Assembly (NCBI GenBank): GCA_946811185.2
Contig: OX328097.1
Coordinates: 34,185,627-34,249,626, forward strand
DNA: 64,000 nt
Direction of reading: 5' to 3'
Source: Hippopus hippopus
Lineage: Eukaryota > Mollusca > Bivalvia > Cardiida > Cardiidae
This document shows, one piece after another, positions 38,901 through 53,187 of this stretch. The notes under the pieces are model-generated. The model worked only from the letters and a program-made list of their open reading frames with translations. It was not told the DNA's origin and ran no database searches. Within the stretch, counting starts at the first letter, position 1; the number at the start of each line of letters is the position of its first letter. A program made the translations under genes and the position numbers.

Positions 38901-41900
38901 TTCTTTTATTTAACTCCAAAGATGATTAAACAGCAATTCGGTCCGTATTGCACTGAACTTGAGACATGGGTAAGCTGGTTTGGATCCCCTGCTCGGCCAT
39001 TCCTTTCCGAGAGTTGATGATCACTTTTTAACGCATGCCTTTTAAAATCTAGCACGGTATAGATATTTCGCTTTTCCGTCATTATTGTTTACAAATTTAA
39101 CAATTTCTTCATCCACAATACAACCCTTCCACTATAAAGTAAAAATGTCAAAATCAAAAGCTCTCTCAAACGCACTCTCTCACAACCTCTCAGTCTAAGT
39201 CTCTCTGCCTCTGTCTCTCTCTCTCTTAAAATCCAGAGGCTCCGTCAGTAACATTCCGGTCGTAAAACTCGGGTCGATGGTTCGACTCCCTATCTAAAGC
39301 TGTTCCAATTTCTTTTTAAGATCTTTTTTTATATGTTCCATGCGACAGGATTCATTCTTTTCTTATTGCCGATCAACATTTTGACTTGTTTATGTGGGAA
39401 AGCAGACAGTGGTTTGAATTCGTGCACTGGCTGCCGCCATGTAACTGAAATATTGTTGAAAAACGGTGTTAAACACATGCAATCAATCAATCAGATCAGT
39501 TCCCCTTCTTTTATTTATCTGAAATATTTCACAGCATTTCCAAATGAACACTTTATCTTCACGTTTAACTCCAAAGATGATTAAACAGCAACTCGGTCCG
39601 TATTGCACGGAACTTAAGGCACGGGTTAGCTGGTTTGAATCCCCTGCTCGGCTATTCCTTTCCACGAGTTGATGATCACTTTTTAACGCATGCTTTTTAA
39701 AATCTACCACGGTATAAATATTTCGCTTTTCCGTCCCATTCTTTACAAATTTCACAATTTCTTCATCCACAATACAACCCTTCCACCATAAAGTAAAAAT
39801 GTCAAAATCAAAAGCTCTCTCAAACTCGCTCTCTCACAAACTCTCAGTCTCTGTCTCTCTGCTTCTCTGTCTCTCTCCTAAAATCCAGAGGCTCCGTCAG
39901 TAACATTCCGGACGTAAAACTCTCGGGTCGATGGTTTGACTCCCTACCTAAAGCTGTTCCAATTTCTTTTTAAGATCTTTTTTTATATGTTCAATGCGAC
40001 AGGATTCATTCTTTTCTTATCGCCAATCAACGTTCCGACTTGTTTATGTGGGAAAGCAGACAGTGGTTTAAAATCGTGCACTGGCCGCCGCGATATATCT
40101 GAAATAATGTTGAAAACAGTGTTAAAAACATGCAATCAATCAATCAGATCAGTTCCCCTTCTTTTATTTAACTCCAAAGATGATTAAACAGCAATTCAGT
40201 CCGTATTGCACCGAACTTGAGACATGGGTCAGCTGGTTTGGATCCCCTGCTCGGCCATTCCTTTCCGAGAGTTGATGATCACTTTTTAACGCATGCCTTT
40301 TCAAATCTAGCACGGTATAGATATTTCGCTTTTCCGTCATTATTCTTTACAAATTTAACAATTTCTTCATCCACAATACAACCCTTCCACTATAAAGTAA
40401 AAATGTCAAAATCAAAAGCTCTCTAAAACTCGCTCTCTCACAAACTCTCAGTCTCTGTCTCTCTCTTAAAATCCAGAGGCTCTGTCACTAACATTCAGGA
40501 CGTAAAACTCTCGGGTCGATGGTTCGACTCCCTATCTAAAGCTGTTCCAATTTCTTTTTAAGATCTTTTTTTATATGTTCAATGCGACAGGATTCATTCT
40601 TTTCTTATCGCCGATCAACATTTTGACTTGTTTATGTGGGAAAGCAGACAGTGGTTTAAATTCGTGCACTGGCCGCTGCGATATAACTGAAATAATATTG
40701 AAAACGGTGTTAAAAACATGCAATCAATCTATCAGATCAGTTCCCCTTCTTTTATTTAACTCCAAAGATGATTAAACAGCAATTCAGTCCATATTGCACC
40801 GAACTTGAGACATGGGTCAGCTGGTTTGGATCCCCTGCTCGGCCATTCCTTTCCGAGAGTTGATGATCACTTTTTAACGCATGCCTTTTCAAATCTAGCA
40901 CGGTATAGATATTTCGCTTTTCCGTCATTATTCTTTACAAATTTAACAATTTCTTCATCCACAATACAACCCTTCCACTATAAAGTAAAAATGTCAAAAT
41001 CAAAAGCTCTCTCAAACTTGCTCTCTCACAAACTCTCAGTCTCTGTCTCTCTGCCTCTCTCTTAAAATCCAGAGGCTCCGTCAGTAACATTCCGGACGTA
41101 AAACTCTTGGGTCGATGGTTCGACTCCCTACCTAAAGCTGTTCCAATTTCTTTTTAAGATCTTTTTTTATATGTTCAATGCGACAGGATTCATTCTTTTC
41201 TTATCGCCGATCAACATTTTGACTTGTTTATGTGGGAAAGCAGACAGTGGTTTAAAATCGTGCACTGGCCGCCGCGATATAACTGAAATATTGTTGAAAA
41301 CGGTGTTAAAAACATGCAATCAATCAATCAGATCAGTTCCCCTTCTTTTATTTAACTCCAAAGATGATTAAACAGCAATTCGGTCCGTATTCCACGGTAC
41401 TTGAGACATGGCTAGCTGGTTTGGACCCCCTGCTCGGCCATTCCTTTCCGAGAGTTGATGATCACTTTTTAACGCATGCCAATTAAAATCTAGCATGTTA
41501 TAGATATTTCGCTTTTCCGTCATTATTCTTTACAAATTTAACAATTTTTTCATCCATAATGCAACCATTCCACTATAAAGTAAAAGTGTTGAAATCAAAA
41601 GCGCGTTCAAACTAGCTCTCTCACAAACTCTCTCTGTCTCCCTCTCTCTGGCTCTCTCTCTCTCTGAAAATCCAGAGGCTCCGTCGGTAACATTCAGGAC
41701 GAAAAAAATTCGGGTCAATGGTTCGACTCCCTACCTAAAGCTGTTACAATTTCTTTTTAACATCTTTTTTTATATGTTCAGTGAGACAGAATTCATTCTT
41801 ATCGCCGATCTACGGTTCGACTTGTTTATGTGGGAAAGCAGACAGTGGTTTAAAAAAGACAATGTGCAAAGTACTGGTAAAAGAAACTTCAATAAAGCAT

Positions 41901-41963
41901 GGGTTGATGCATTGACTGCCGGGACATTACGAAATTAATGATGAAGTTGGCTTTAAAACACCA
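35985..41963 (+). repeat. Inner subrepeat block, unit 5 (10 copies)
   Basis: Copies anchored at 36295, 36940, 37536, 38132, 38729, 39333, 39987, 40575, 41171 and 41774, with steps of 645, 596, 596, 597, 604, 654, 588, 596 and 603 bp. Only copies 1 and 6 have the long linker. Two consecutive repeats spanning about 37160-38355 share private variants and look newly duplicated. Confidence 0.95.
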
Positions 41964-42269
41964 AGAAAACAAACACACCCATCACCACCAATAAATCCGG
42001 TATCAGCAATACCACCCTCACTACCAACTCAACCATCAAAACTACCACCATCATTATTATAATCATCATCATCATCATCAAAGCAATGATTAAAAAGCAT
42101 TAAAAACTCCATAGCTTTGTGTTAAGTTCTAGCAAACTCTAAAAGAGTTCAGGAAAAAAACTTTCTCGATTCAAATCAGTTCCCTTTCTTTGATTAATCT
42201 GAAAATCTTTCACAGCATTTCCAAATCGACACTTTATCTTCACGTTTGACTCCAGAGATGATTGAACAG

Positions 42270-42846
42270 CAATTCGGTCGGTAGCCTACAGAACTTGAGA
42301 CATGGGTTAGCTGGTTTGAATCCCCTGCTCGGTCATTTCTCTCCGAGGTTTGATGATATTCATTGCGACAGGATTAATTCTTCTCTAACCTCTCAAAAGC
42401 AGTTTTGACAATAGTTATGTGGAAAGGCTGTCAGTGGCTTGGGGAGAATACCGTGCAAAGGACTGGTAACTTTAACTTCAGAAAAGTATGGGTAGGTGCA
42501 CTGGACGCCGCGATATAACTGAAATGTTGTTAAAAACGGTGTTAAACACATACAATCAATCAATCAATAATGACGATTTCGGTAGCTTAGTCGTTTTTGA
42601 GACAAGGGGGTCGCCAATCCCCAGCTCGGAAAATTACTTTCCCAGGTTTGATGATAGTCACTGCAGAAGGATTCATTCTTCTCTCTTACTGCTGGTCATT
42701 GTTTCGACGATGGTTATGTGGAAAAGAAGCCAGTGCTAGAGTATAAACTACAGGTTTAAGAACCCCAGGAATGCATGGACAGACGCACTGGCCGCCTTGA
42801 TATAACTGACATAATATTGAATACGGTGTGAAACACCATTCACACA
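42270..42846 (+). mobile_element. Junction SINE pair, units 5/6
   Basis: Same pair. The CAAT tail continues as CAATCAATAATG near 42558, where units 1-5 have CAATCGATAATG; unit 7 shares this change. Confidence 0.72.
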
Positions 42847-43287
42847 TGCAATATCGCAAATGATCATGCGTTATCATTTGATATTAAACAAGTTGCATTT
42901 AATCATATGGTGCGAACTTTTGTTTATTCGGCATGTTAAAAATTAAAAGCTGAGGTCGATACAGCATTGAGAGTGATCATGTGTATTAATGCACAGGGCG
43001 ATTCGATAACTGTATGATCTAACAAGTACGTTTCAGTTGTGTCATTTAGCAGTAAAAGACCTATTTCAGAATTGTAATTAGTTAATGATCTACATCTATT
43101 TCAAAGCATTCAACATTCAAACTTACGGTCTGAGAGAACCTACTAACAAACGATACTTCATACAGGCAGAGGGTATAAAGGACTGAAGGAAGATAAATCT
43201 AAAGTTTTGGAGGAAAAGAGAAAAACCCTGCAGCCTGTGAACTTGAGGAAACCAATAGGAAGAGGTAAGCTATGATATCTGGTTAGT

Positions 43288-43290
43288 GAC

Positions 43291-43386
<96 letters not shown>

Positions 43387-44057
43387 CAAGAGCCAGAGAG
43401 CATGACAGATAGAGCCTGAGAGAGGCAGAGAGACAGAGCCTGAGAGAGGTAGAGAGATAGAGCCAGAGAGAGGCAGAGAGCGAGAAAGATTGAGCCAGAG
43501 AGAGGCAGAGGGAGGCTGAGAAAGAGAAAGATAAAGCAAGAGAGAGGGAGAGGAGAGAAATACAGATGGCAAGAGAAAAAGATAGAGAAACAGAGAGAGT
43601 GAGAGAGAGACAGAGAGAGACAGAGAGAGGAAGGAGGGAGGGAGTGAGATCAAAAGAAAAAAGGAGTCAGGAAAGGAGAAGAAATGGGTTAGAATTAGAA
43701 ACAGACAAAAAGATAGAGAGATGGAGACAGAGAAAGAAAATGTTAGAAAGAGACAGAGAAAGAGAGACCGAGATAGTGAGAAAGAGATATGAAAGGAAAG
43801 AATGAGTGAATGACTGAGATTTAAAGGGAAGAGAGATAGAGAGACAGCTTCAGAAAGAGGGATAGACAGAATGACAGACAGTGACAAAGTAAGGAAGAGA
43901 GTGAGACAGGAAAAGGGAGAGACAGCCAGAGAGAATGATACTAAGAGAGAGAGGCACATAGAGAGGGTGAGAGAGAGAAAGATAGAAAAAGAGAGTAAGA
44001 GAGAGAAAAAAAGTAGGACAGAGAGAAAGAGCGATAGAGTAAAAGAGAGAGAGGACA
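43288..44057 (+). repeat. Polypurine (GA-rich) tract, unit 6, expanded
   Basis: 770 bp. A nearly pure GA run of about 100 bp (43288-43387) replaces the shorter runs of other units. Because indels happen to keep the minus strand open, a 262-codon Ser/Leu-only frame appears at 43270-44058. Its composition is dictated by the dinucleotide repeat, and it is absent from the sister units. Confidence 0.95.
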
Positions 44058-45542
44058 AACAGTTTTGGGATAAAACTTATTGTCAAAGAATAGAAAGGGC
44101 ACATTTGAAACGCCAGAAAAACGAGAGTAAGGAAATAGCACCAGGGTTCAATGGTATTCGACATCGACTGATTTCTTAATTCCATAGACTTAGGTCAAGA
44201 GCTCTAGGATTTTGGAAACAGTTCACAAAGTGGGGAAAAATTGCACAGACCTAGTGCACAAGCTAATCGATTGAAGGTAAATCAAAAGTTTGGGCACAGT
44301 TGTAAATAGAGAGGTTACATCAGTAGAACTTAAAGAAAATATTGATCACATACTGTGGATACAGGCACGCGGCATAAGGTTGACATAAGGGTAGAGACAC
44401 ATTTTCAGGGTTTGTGCATACTTAAGGGTGCAAAGTCACAGTCAAAGAGTGCGGAGAAGGGAAAATGGGAACATCTCACTGAGTGATGGTGAAAGATGAC
44501 AGGCTGGGAGTAAAATCACAGTTTTATGGCCTGAGGATACATCTCACTGACTAAGAGAAGGATCTCAATTCCTTAGAAGACTTGACACAGAATGTGGGAA
44601 TATCCTATGGACAGAGGGCACATCTTACAAACCTTGAGTACATCAGACGGGCATGGGGTATAGTCTTTCAGAAAACGGGTAAATTTAAAGTTAGAACACA
44701 GTTCTCGGGCCTCAGGGCACAGTTACTCGCTGAGGGTACATCTCACAGATTTAGGATACATCTCGCGGACTGATGGTATGGGCAAACAGGGCAAAGGATA
44801 GCATTCGAGTGAGGTCAGTGGTTCAGTGCCTGAGGGTACATCCAACTGGCTATAGGTACGAGTTTACAGTCTAAGAGGAAATGAAAAGCAATGAGGGAAC
44901 ATTTCACGAACAGGAGATACAATCTTAAGAACTTGGTGTAATGGCTTGAGGTTTGAGTTAAAGACTATGGATATGATAGCACAGACTGCGGGTACAAGCT
45001 GAGGAATCCGGGCGATCACATTAATGTAGATATACAGTTTCAGCGCCTAATGGTAATTTCCAACAATCAAGGGTTCGATTTTAAAGGCATACATGTAAAT
45101 CAAAAGAAACGAAGAAACCTTTCTCGGATTGGAGGTACATCTCATGGACTAAGCTTCATCGAACAGACTGAGGGTAAGAGCTAACGGCATTCAGTTAAAA
45201 TCAAAGTAAATACCAGATCCTGGGCATCCATTTCCATTTCACCAACCAAGAGAACATCTTATGGAGAGAGGAAAACATATGGTTGAATAACGGTAAATCA
45301 TACTGGAAAGTTCTTTTAGGGGGAATGGCTGATCTCATGGACTGAGAGTACAGGGTAATCAACTGAAGGAAAAAGGACTTGGCTAAATATCAAGCATTTG
45401 TTGACTCCTCTCAGGGGCTTAGGGTACATCGCACGGACTGAGGGTACTAACTGACCGAGAGCTAGCTAAACGAAAGTAAAGACAATGATACTGACTAAAC
45501 ACCCACTATCTTTAACTGAAAGTATTTCAAACGTTTCAAAAG
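44058..45542 (+). repeat. Motif spacer, unit 6
   Basis: Same decayed motif series, with isolated base changes. No gene is seen. Confidence 0.65.
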
Positions 45543-46180
45543 GTATAGATATTTCGCGATTCAAATCAGTTCCCTTTCTTTTATTAATCTAAATACCTTT
45601 CACAGCATTTCCAAATCAACACTCTAATGACGTTTAACTCCAAAGATGATTAAACAGCAATTCGGTCCGTATTGCATGGAACTCGAGACAGGCTTTAGCT
45701 GGTTTGAATCCCCTGCTCGGCCATTCCTTTCCGAGAGTTGATGATGCTCATTGCGACACGATTAATTCTTCTCTAACCTCTGAGCAGCAGTTTTGACAAT
45801 AGTTATGTGGAAAAGCAGTCGGTGGCTTTGGAAGAATATCGTGCAAAGTACCGGTTACAGAAGCTCCAGGAAAACATGGGTAAGTGTACTGGCCGCCGTA
45901 ATATAACTCAAATTTTGTTGAAAATGGTGTTAAACACATACAGTCAATCAACCACGTAATTAATCAATCAATCATAAAAGACTAGTTCGGTAGCTCAGTC
46001 GTTAACCTACAGGTCTAGAGACAAGGGGGGTCGCCAATCCCTAGCTCAGAAGATTCTTTTCCCAAATCTGATGATAGTAATTGCGATTCTTCTCTCTCAA
46101 TGCTGTTCATTGTTTCAACGATGAGTATGTGGAAAAGAAGCCAGTGGCTAAAATATTAATTCTGATATTTACCCTCTGAA
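45543..46180 (+). mobile_element. Middle SINE pair, unit 6
   Basis: Same pair with several private changes (for example GTACCGGTTACAGAAGC near 45847). Confidence 0.7.
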
Positions 46181-49100
46181 CACTTTTTAACGCATCCCTA
46201 TTAAAATCTAGCACGGTATAGATATTTCGCTTTCTGTCATTATTGTTTACAAATTTAACAATTTCTTCATCCACAATACAACCCTTCCACTATAAAGTAA
46301 AAATATCAAAATCGAAAGCTCTCTCAAGCTCGCTCTCTCACAAACTTTCAGTCGCTGTCTCTCTGCCTCTCTGTCTCTGTCTCTCTCTTAAAATCCAGAG
46401 ACTCCGTCAGTAACATTCCGGACGTAAAACTCTCGGGTCGATGGTTCGACTCCCTACCTAAGGCTGTTACAATTTCTTTTTAAGATCTTTTTTTATATGT
46501 TCCATGCGACAGGATTCATTCTTTTCTTATCGCCGATCAACGTTTCGACTTGTTTATGTGGGAAAGCAGACAGTGGTTTAAAATCGTGCACTAGCCGTCG
46601 CGATATAACTGAAATATTGTTGAAAACGCTGTTAAACACATGCAATCAATCAATCAGATCAGTTCCCCTTCTTTTATTTATCTGAAATATTTCACAGCAT
46701 TTCCAAATGAACACTTTATCTTCACGTTTAACTCCAAAGATGATTAAACTGCAACTCGGTCCGTATTGTACGGAACTTGAGACACGGGTTAGCTGGCTTG
46801 AATCCCCTGCTCGGCCATTCCTTTCCAAGAGTTGATGATCACTTTTTAAACGCATGCCTTTTTAAATCTAGCACGGTATAGATATTTCGCTTTTCCGTCA
46901 TTATTCTTTACAAATTTAACAATTTCTTCATGCACAATACAACCCTTCCACTATAAAGTAAAGATGTCAAAATCAAAAGCTCTCTCAAACTCGCTCTCTT
47001 ACAAACTCTCAGTCTCTCTGCTTCTCTCTCTCTCAAAATCCAGAGGACTATCAGTAACATTCCGGACATAAAACTCTCCGGTCGATGGTTCGACTCCCTA
47101 CCTAAAGCTGTTCCAATTTCTTTTTAAGATCTTTTTTGATATGTTCAATGCGACACGATTCATTCTTTTCTTATCGCCGATCAACGTTTCGACTTGTTTA
47201 TGTGGGAAAGCAGACAGTGGTTTAAAATCGTGCACTGGCCGCCGCGATATAACTGAAATAATGTTGACAATGGTGTTAAAAACATGCAATCAATCAATCA
47301 GATCAGTTCCCCTTCTTTTATTTAACTCCAAAGATGATTAAACAGCAATTCGGTCCGTATTGCACCGAACTTGAGACATGGGTAAGCTGGTTTGGATCCC
47401 CTGCTCGGCCATTCCTTTCCGAGAGTTGATGATCACTTTTTAACGCATGCCTTTTAAAATCTAGCACGGTATAGATATTTCGCTTTTCCGTCATTATTGT
47501 TTACAAATTTAACAATTTCTTCATCCACAATACAACCCTTCCACTATAAAGTAAAAATGTCAAAATCAAAAGCTCTCTCAAACTCACTCTCTCACAAACT
47601 CTCAGTCTCTGTCTCTCTGCCTCTCTGTCTTAAAATCCAGAGGCTCCGTCAGTAACATTCCGGACGTAAAACTCAGGTCGATGGTTCGACTCCCTATCTG
47701 AAGCTGTTCCAATTTCTTTTTAAGATCTTTTTTTATATGTTCCATGCGACAGGATTCATTCTTTTCTTATTGCCAATCAACATTTTGACTTGTTTATGTG
47801 GGAAAGCAGACAGTGGTTTGAATTCACGCACTGGCCGCCGTCATGTAACTGAAATATTGTTGAAAAACGGTGTTAAACACATGCAATCAATCAATCAGAT
47901 CAGTTCCCCTTCTTTATCTGAAATATTTCACAGCATTTCCAAATGAACACTTTATCTTCACGTTTAACTCCAAAGATGATTAAACAGCAACTCGGTCCGT
48001 ATTGCACAGAACTTAAGACACGGGTTAGCTCGTTTGAATCCCCTGCTCGGCTATTCCTTTCCAAGAGTTGATGATCACTTTTTAACGCATGCTTTTTAAA
48101 ATCTACCACGGTATAGATATTTCGCTTTTCCGTCCAATTCTTTACAAATTTCACAATTTCTTCATCCACAATACAACCCTTCCACTATAAAGTAAAAATG
48201 TCAAAATCAAAAGCTCTCTCAAACTCGCTCTCTCACAAACTCTCAGTCTCTGTCTCTCTGCTTCTCTGTCTCTCTCCTAAAATCCAGAGGCTCCGTCAGT
48301 AACATTCTGGACGTAAAACTCTCGGGTCGATGGTTTGACTCCCTACCTAAAGCTGTTCCAATTTCTTTTTAAGGTCTTTTTTTATATGTTCAATGCGACA
48401 GGATTCATTCTTTTCTTATCGCCGAACAACGTTCCGACTTGTTATGTGGGAAAGCAGACAGTGGTTTAAAATCGTGCACTGGCCGCCGCGATATATCTGA
48501 AATAATGTTGAAAACGGTGTTAAAAACATGCAATCAATCAATCAGATCAGTTCCCCTTCTTTTATTTAACTCCAAAGATGATTAAACAGCAATTCGGTCC
48601 GTATTGCACGGAACTTGAGACATGGGTCAGCTGGTTTGGATCCCCTGCTCGGCCATTCCTTTCCGAGAGTTGATGATCACTTTTTAACGCATGCCTTTTC
48701 AAATCTAGCACGGTATAGATATTTCGCTTTTCCGTCATTATTCTTTACAAATTTAACAATTTCTTCATCCACAATACAACCCTTCCACTATAAAGTAAAA
48801 ATGTCAAAATCAAAAGCTCTCTCAAACTCGCTCTCTCACAAACTCTCGGTCTCTGTCTCTCTGCCTCTCTCTTAAAATCCAGAGGCTCTGTCAGTAACAT
48901 TCCGGACGTAAAACTCTCGGGTCGATGGTTCGACTCCCTATCTAAAGCTGTTCCAATTTCTTTTTAAGATCTTTTTTTATATGTTCAATGCGACAGGATT
49001 CATTCTTTTCTTACCGCCGATCAACATTTTGACTTGTTTATGTGGGAAAGCAGACAGTGGTTTAAAACCGTGCACTGGCCGCCGCGATATAACTGAAATA

Positions 49101-49773
49101 TTGTTGAAAACGGTGTTAAAAACATGCAATCAATCAATCAGATCAGTTCCCCTTCTTTTATTTAACTCCAAAGATGATTAAACAGCAATTCGGTCCGTAT
49201 TGCACGGAACTTGAGACATGGCTAGCTGGTTTGGACCCCCTGCTCGGCCATTCCTTTCCGAGAGTGGATGATCACTTTTTAACGCATGCCTATTAAAATC
49301 TAGCATGTTACAGATATTTCGCTTTTCCGTCATTATTCTTTACAAATTTAACAATTTTTTCATCCATAATGCAACCCTTCCACTATAAAGTAAAAGTGTT
49401 GAAATCAAAAGCGCGTTTAAACTAGCTCTCTCACAAACTCTCTCTGTCTCCCTCTCTCTGTCTCTCTCTCTCTCTGAAAATCCAGAGGCTCCGTCGGTAA
49501 CATTCAGGACGAAAAAAATTCGGGTCAATGGTTTAACTCCCTACCTAAAGCTGTTACAATTTCTTTTTAACATCTTTTTTTATATGTTCAGTGAGACAGA
49601 ATTCATTCTTATCGCCGATCTACGGTTCGACTTGTTTACGTGGGAAAGCAGACAGTGGTTTAAAAAAGACAATGTGCAAAGTACTGGTAAAAGAAACTTC
49701 AATAAAGCATGGGTTGATGCATTGACCGCCGGGACATTACGAAATTAATGATGAAGTTGGCTTTAAAACACCA
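46181..49773 (+). repeat. Inner subrepeat block, unit 6 (6 copies)
   Basis: Copies anchored at 46497, 47141, 47737, 48386, 48981 and 49584, with steps of 644, 596, 649, 595 and 603 bp. Copies 1 and 3 have the long linker, and copy 3 has an extra small loss at CTTCTTTATCTG near 47910. Confidence 0.95.
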
Positions 49774-50079
49774 AGAAAACAAACACACCTATCACCACCA
49801 ATAAATCCGGTATCAGCAATACCACCCTCACTACCAACTCAACCATCAAAACTACCACCATCACTATTATAATCATCATCATCATCATCAAAGCAATGAT
49901 TAAAAAGCATTAAAAACTCCATAGCTTTGTGTTAAGTTCTAGCAAACTCTAAAAGAGTTCAGGAAAAAAACTTTCTCGATTCAAATCAGTTCCCTTTCTT
50001 TGATTAATCTGAAAATCTTTCACAGCATTTCCAAATCGACACTCTATCTTCATATTTGACTCCAGAGATGATTGAACAG

Positions 50080-50656
50080 CAATTCGGTCGGTAGCCTACA
50101 GAACTTGAGACATGGGTTAGCTGGTTTGAATCCCCTGCTCGGTCATTTCTCTCCGAGGTTTGATGATATTCATTGTGACAGGATTAATTCTTCTCTAACC
50201 TCTCAAAAGCAGTTTTGACAATAGTTATGTGGAAAGGCTGTCAGTGGCTTGGGGAGAATACCGTGCAAAGGACTGGTAACTTTAACTTCAGAAAAGTATG
50301 GGTAGGTGCACTGGACGCCGCGATATAACTGAAATGTTGTTAAAAACGGTGTTAAACACATACAATCAATCAATCAATAATGACGATTTCGGTAGCTTAG
50401 TCGTTTTTGAGACAAGGGGGTCGCCAATCCCCAGCTCGGAAAATTACTTTCCCAGGTTTGATGATAGTCACTGCAGAAGGATTCATTCTTCTCTCTTACT
50501 GCTGGTCATTGTTTCGACGATGGTTATGTGGAAAAGAAGCCAGTGCTAGAGTATAAACTACAGGTTTAAGAACCCCAGGAATGCATGGACAGACGCACTG
50601 GCCGCCTTGATATAACTGACATAATATTGAATACGGTGTGAAACACCATTCACACA
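50080..50656 (+). mobile_element. Junction SINE pair, units 6/7
   Basis: Same pair, with CATTGTGACAGG near 50171 in place of CATTGCGACAGG. Confidence 0.72.
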
Positions 50657-51097
50657 TGCAATATCGCAAATGATCATGCGTTATCATTTGATATTAAACA
50701 AGTTGCATTTAATCATATGGTGCGAACTTTTGTTTATTCGGCATGTTAAAAATTAAAAGCTGAGGTCGATACAGCATTGAGAGTGATCGTGTGTATTAAT
50801 GCACAGGGCGATTCGATAACTGTATGATCTAACCAGTACGTTTCAGTTGTGTCATTTAACAGTAAAAGACCTATTTCAGAATTGTAATTAGTTAATGATC
50901 TACATCTATTTCAAAGCATTCAACATTCAAACTTACGGTCTGAGGGAACCTACTAACAAACGATACTTCATACAGGCAGAGGGTATAAAGGACTGAAGGA
51001 AGATAAATCTAAAGTTTTGGAGGAAAAGAGAAAAACCCTGCAGCCTGTGAACTTGAGGAAACCAATAGGAAGAGGTAAGCTATGATATCTGGTTAGT

Positions 51098-51100
51098 GAC

Positions 51101-51132
<32 letters not shown>

Positions 51133-51777
51133 CAAGAGCCAGAGAGCAAGACAGAGAGCCAGACAGAGCCTGAGAGAGGCAGAGAGACAGAGCCTGAGAG
51201 AGGCAGAGCCAGAGAGAGGCAGAGGGAGGCTGAGAAAGAGAAAGATAAAGCAAGAGAGGGAGAGGAGAGAAATACAGATGGCAAGAGAAAAAGATAGACA
51301 GAGAGAGTGAGAGAGAGACAGAGAGAGACAGACAGAGAGAGGAAGGAGGGAGGGAGTGAGATCAAAAGAAAAAAGGAGTCAGGAAAGGAGAAGAAATGGG
51401 TTAGACAGAATTAGAAACAGACAGACAAAAAGATAGAGAGATGGAGACAGAGAGAAAGAAAATGTTAGAAAGAGACAGAGACAGAGAGACCGAAATAGTG
51501 AGAAAGAGATATGAAAGGAAAGAATGAGTGAATGACTGAGATTTAAAGGGAAGAGAGATAGAGAGACAGCTTCAGAAAGAGGGAGAGACAGAATGACAGA
51601 CAGTGACAAAGTAAGGAAGAGAGTGAGACAGGAAAAGGGAGAGACAGCCACAGAGAATGATACTAAGAGAGAGAGGCACATAGAGAGGGTGAGAGAGAGA
51701 AAGATAGAAAAAGAGAGTAAGAGAGAAAAAAAGTAGGACAGAGAGAAAGAGCGATAGAGTAAAAGAGAGAGAGGACA
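51098..51777 (+). repeat. Polypurine (GA-rich) tract, unit 7, contracted
   Basis: 680 bp, the shortest of the seven. Several GAGCCAGAGAGAGGC-type repeats are missing between 51120 and 51230. Confidence 0.95.
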
Positions 51778-53187
51778 AACAGTTTTGGGATAAAACTTGT
51801 CAAAAAATAGAAAGGGCACATTTGAAACGCCAGAAAAACGAGAGTAAGGAAATAGCACCAGGGTTCAATGGTATTCGACATCGACTGATTGCTTAATTCC
51901 ATAGACTTAGGTCAAGAGCTCTAGGATTTCGGAAACAGTTCACAAAGTGGGGAAAAATTGCACAGACCTAGTGCACAAGGTAATCGACTGAAGGTAAATC
52001 AAAAGTTTGGGCACAGTTGTAAATAGAGAGGTTACATCAGTAGAACTTAAAGAAAATATTGATCACATACTGTGGATACAGGCACGCGGCATAAGGTTGA
52101 CATAAGGGTAGAGACACATTTTCAGGGTTTGTGCGTACTTAAGGGTGCAAAGTCACAGTCAAAGAGTGCGGAGAAGGGAAAATGGGAACATCTCACTGAG
52201 TGATGGTGAAAGATGACAGGCTGGGAGTAAAATCACAGTTTTATGGCCTGAGGATACATCTCACTGACTAAGAGAAGGATCTCAATTCCTTAGAAGACTT
52301 GACACAGAATGTGGGAATATCCTATGGACAGAGGGCACATCTTACAAACCTTGAGTACATCAGACGGGCATGGGGTATAGTCTTTCAGAAAACGGGTAAA
52401 TTTAAAGTTAGAACACAGTTCTCGGGCCTCAGGGCACAGTTACTCGCTGAGGGTACATCTCACAGATTTAGGATACATCTCGCGGACTGATGGTATGGGC
52501 AAACAGGGCAAAGGACAGCATTCGAGTGAGGTCAGTGGTTCAGTGCCTGAGGGTACATCCAACTGGCTATAGGTACGAGTTTACAGTCTAAGAGGAAATG
52601 AAAAGCAATGAGGGAACATTTCACGAACAGGAGATACAATCTTAAGAACTTGGTGTAATGGCTTGAGGTTTGAGTTAAAGACTATGGATATGATAGCACA
52701 GACTGCGGGTACAAGCTGAGGAATCCGGGCGATCACATTAATGTAGATATACAGTTTCAGCGCCTAATGGTAATTTCCAACAATCAAGGGTTCGATTTTA
52801 AAGGCATACATGTAAATCAAAAGAAACGAAGAAACCTTTCTCGGATTGGAGGTACATCTCATGGACTAAGCTTCATCGAACAGACTGAGGGTAAGAGCTA
52901 ACGGCATTCAGTTAAAATCAAAGTAAATACCAGATCCTGGGCATCCATTTCCATTTCACCAACCAAGAGAACATCTTATGGAGAGAGGAAAACATATCGT
53001 TGAATAACGGTAAATCATAGGACTTGGCTAAATATCAAGCATTTGTTGACTCCTCTCAGGGGCTTAGGGTACATCGCACAGACTGAGGGTACTAACTGAC
53101 CGAGAGCTAGCTAAACGAAAGTAAAGACAATGATACTGACTAAACACCCACTATCTTTAACTGAAAGTATTTCAAACGTTTCAAAAG
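51778..53187 (+). repeat. Motif spacer, unit 7, with 72-bp deletion
   Basis: Same motif series, but at about 53018 the sequence jumps from GTAAATCATA to GGACTTGGCTAAAT, omitting 72 bp that the other units have. One weak motif instance is lost with it. Confidence 0.65.

Larger units (their letters stand above)
32252..42397 (+). repeat. Outer repeat unit 5 (10146 bp, 10 subrepeats)
   Basis: The longest unit. Its extra length comes from three more subrepeats than units 1-3, and at least one of these is a very recent duplication. Layout: spacer 32701-33141, purine tract 33142-33863, motif spacer 33864-35346, SINE pair 35347-35984, subrepeats 35985-41963. Confidence 0.95.
42398..50207 (+). repeat. 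Outer repeat unit 6 (7810 bp, 6 subrepeats)
   Basis: One subrepeat fewer than units 1-3 but the longest purine tract. It has more private base changes than units 1-5. Layout: spacer 42847-43287, purine tract 43288-44057, motif spacer 44058-45542, SINE pair 45543-46180, subrepeats 46181-49773. Confidence 0.95.

Noticed and set aside
43270..44058. 262-codon minus-strand frame rich in Ser and Leu, and similar frames in every purine tract
   Set aside because: The translation of a CT dinucleotide repeat is forced to be Ser/Leu. The frame differs in length in every unit and is broken by GA indels.
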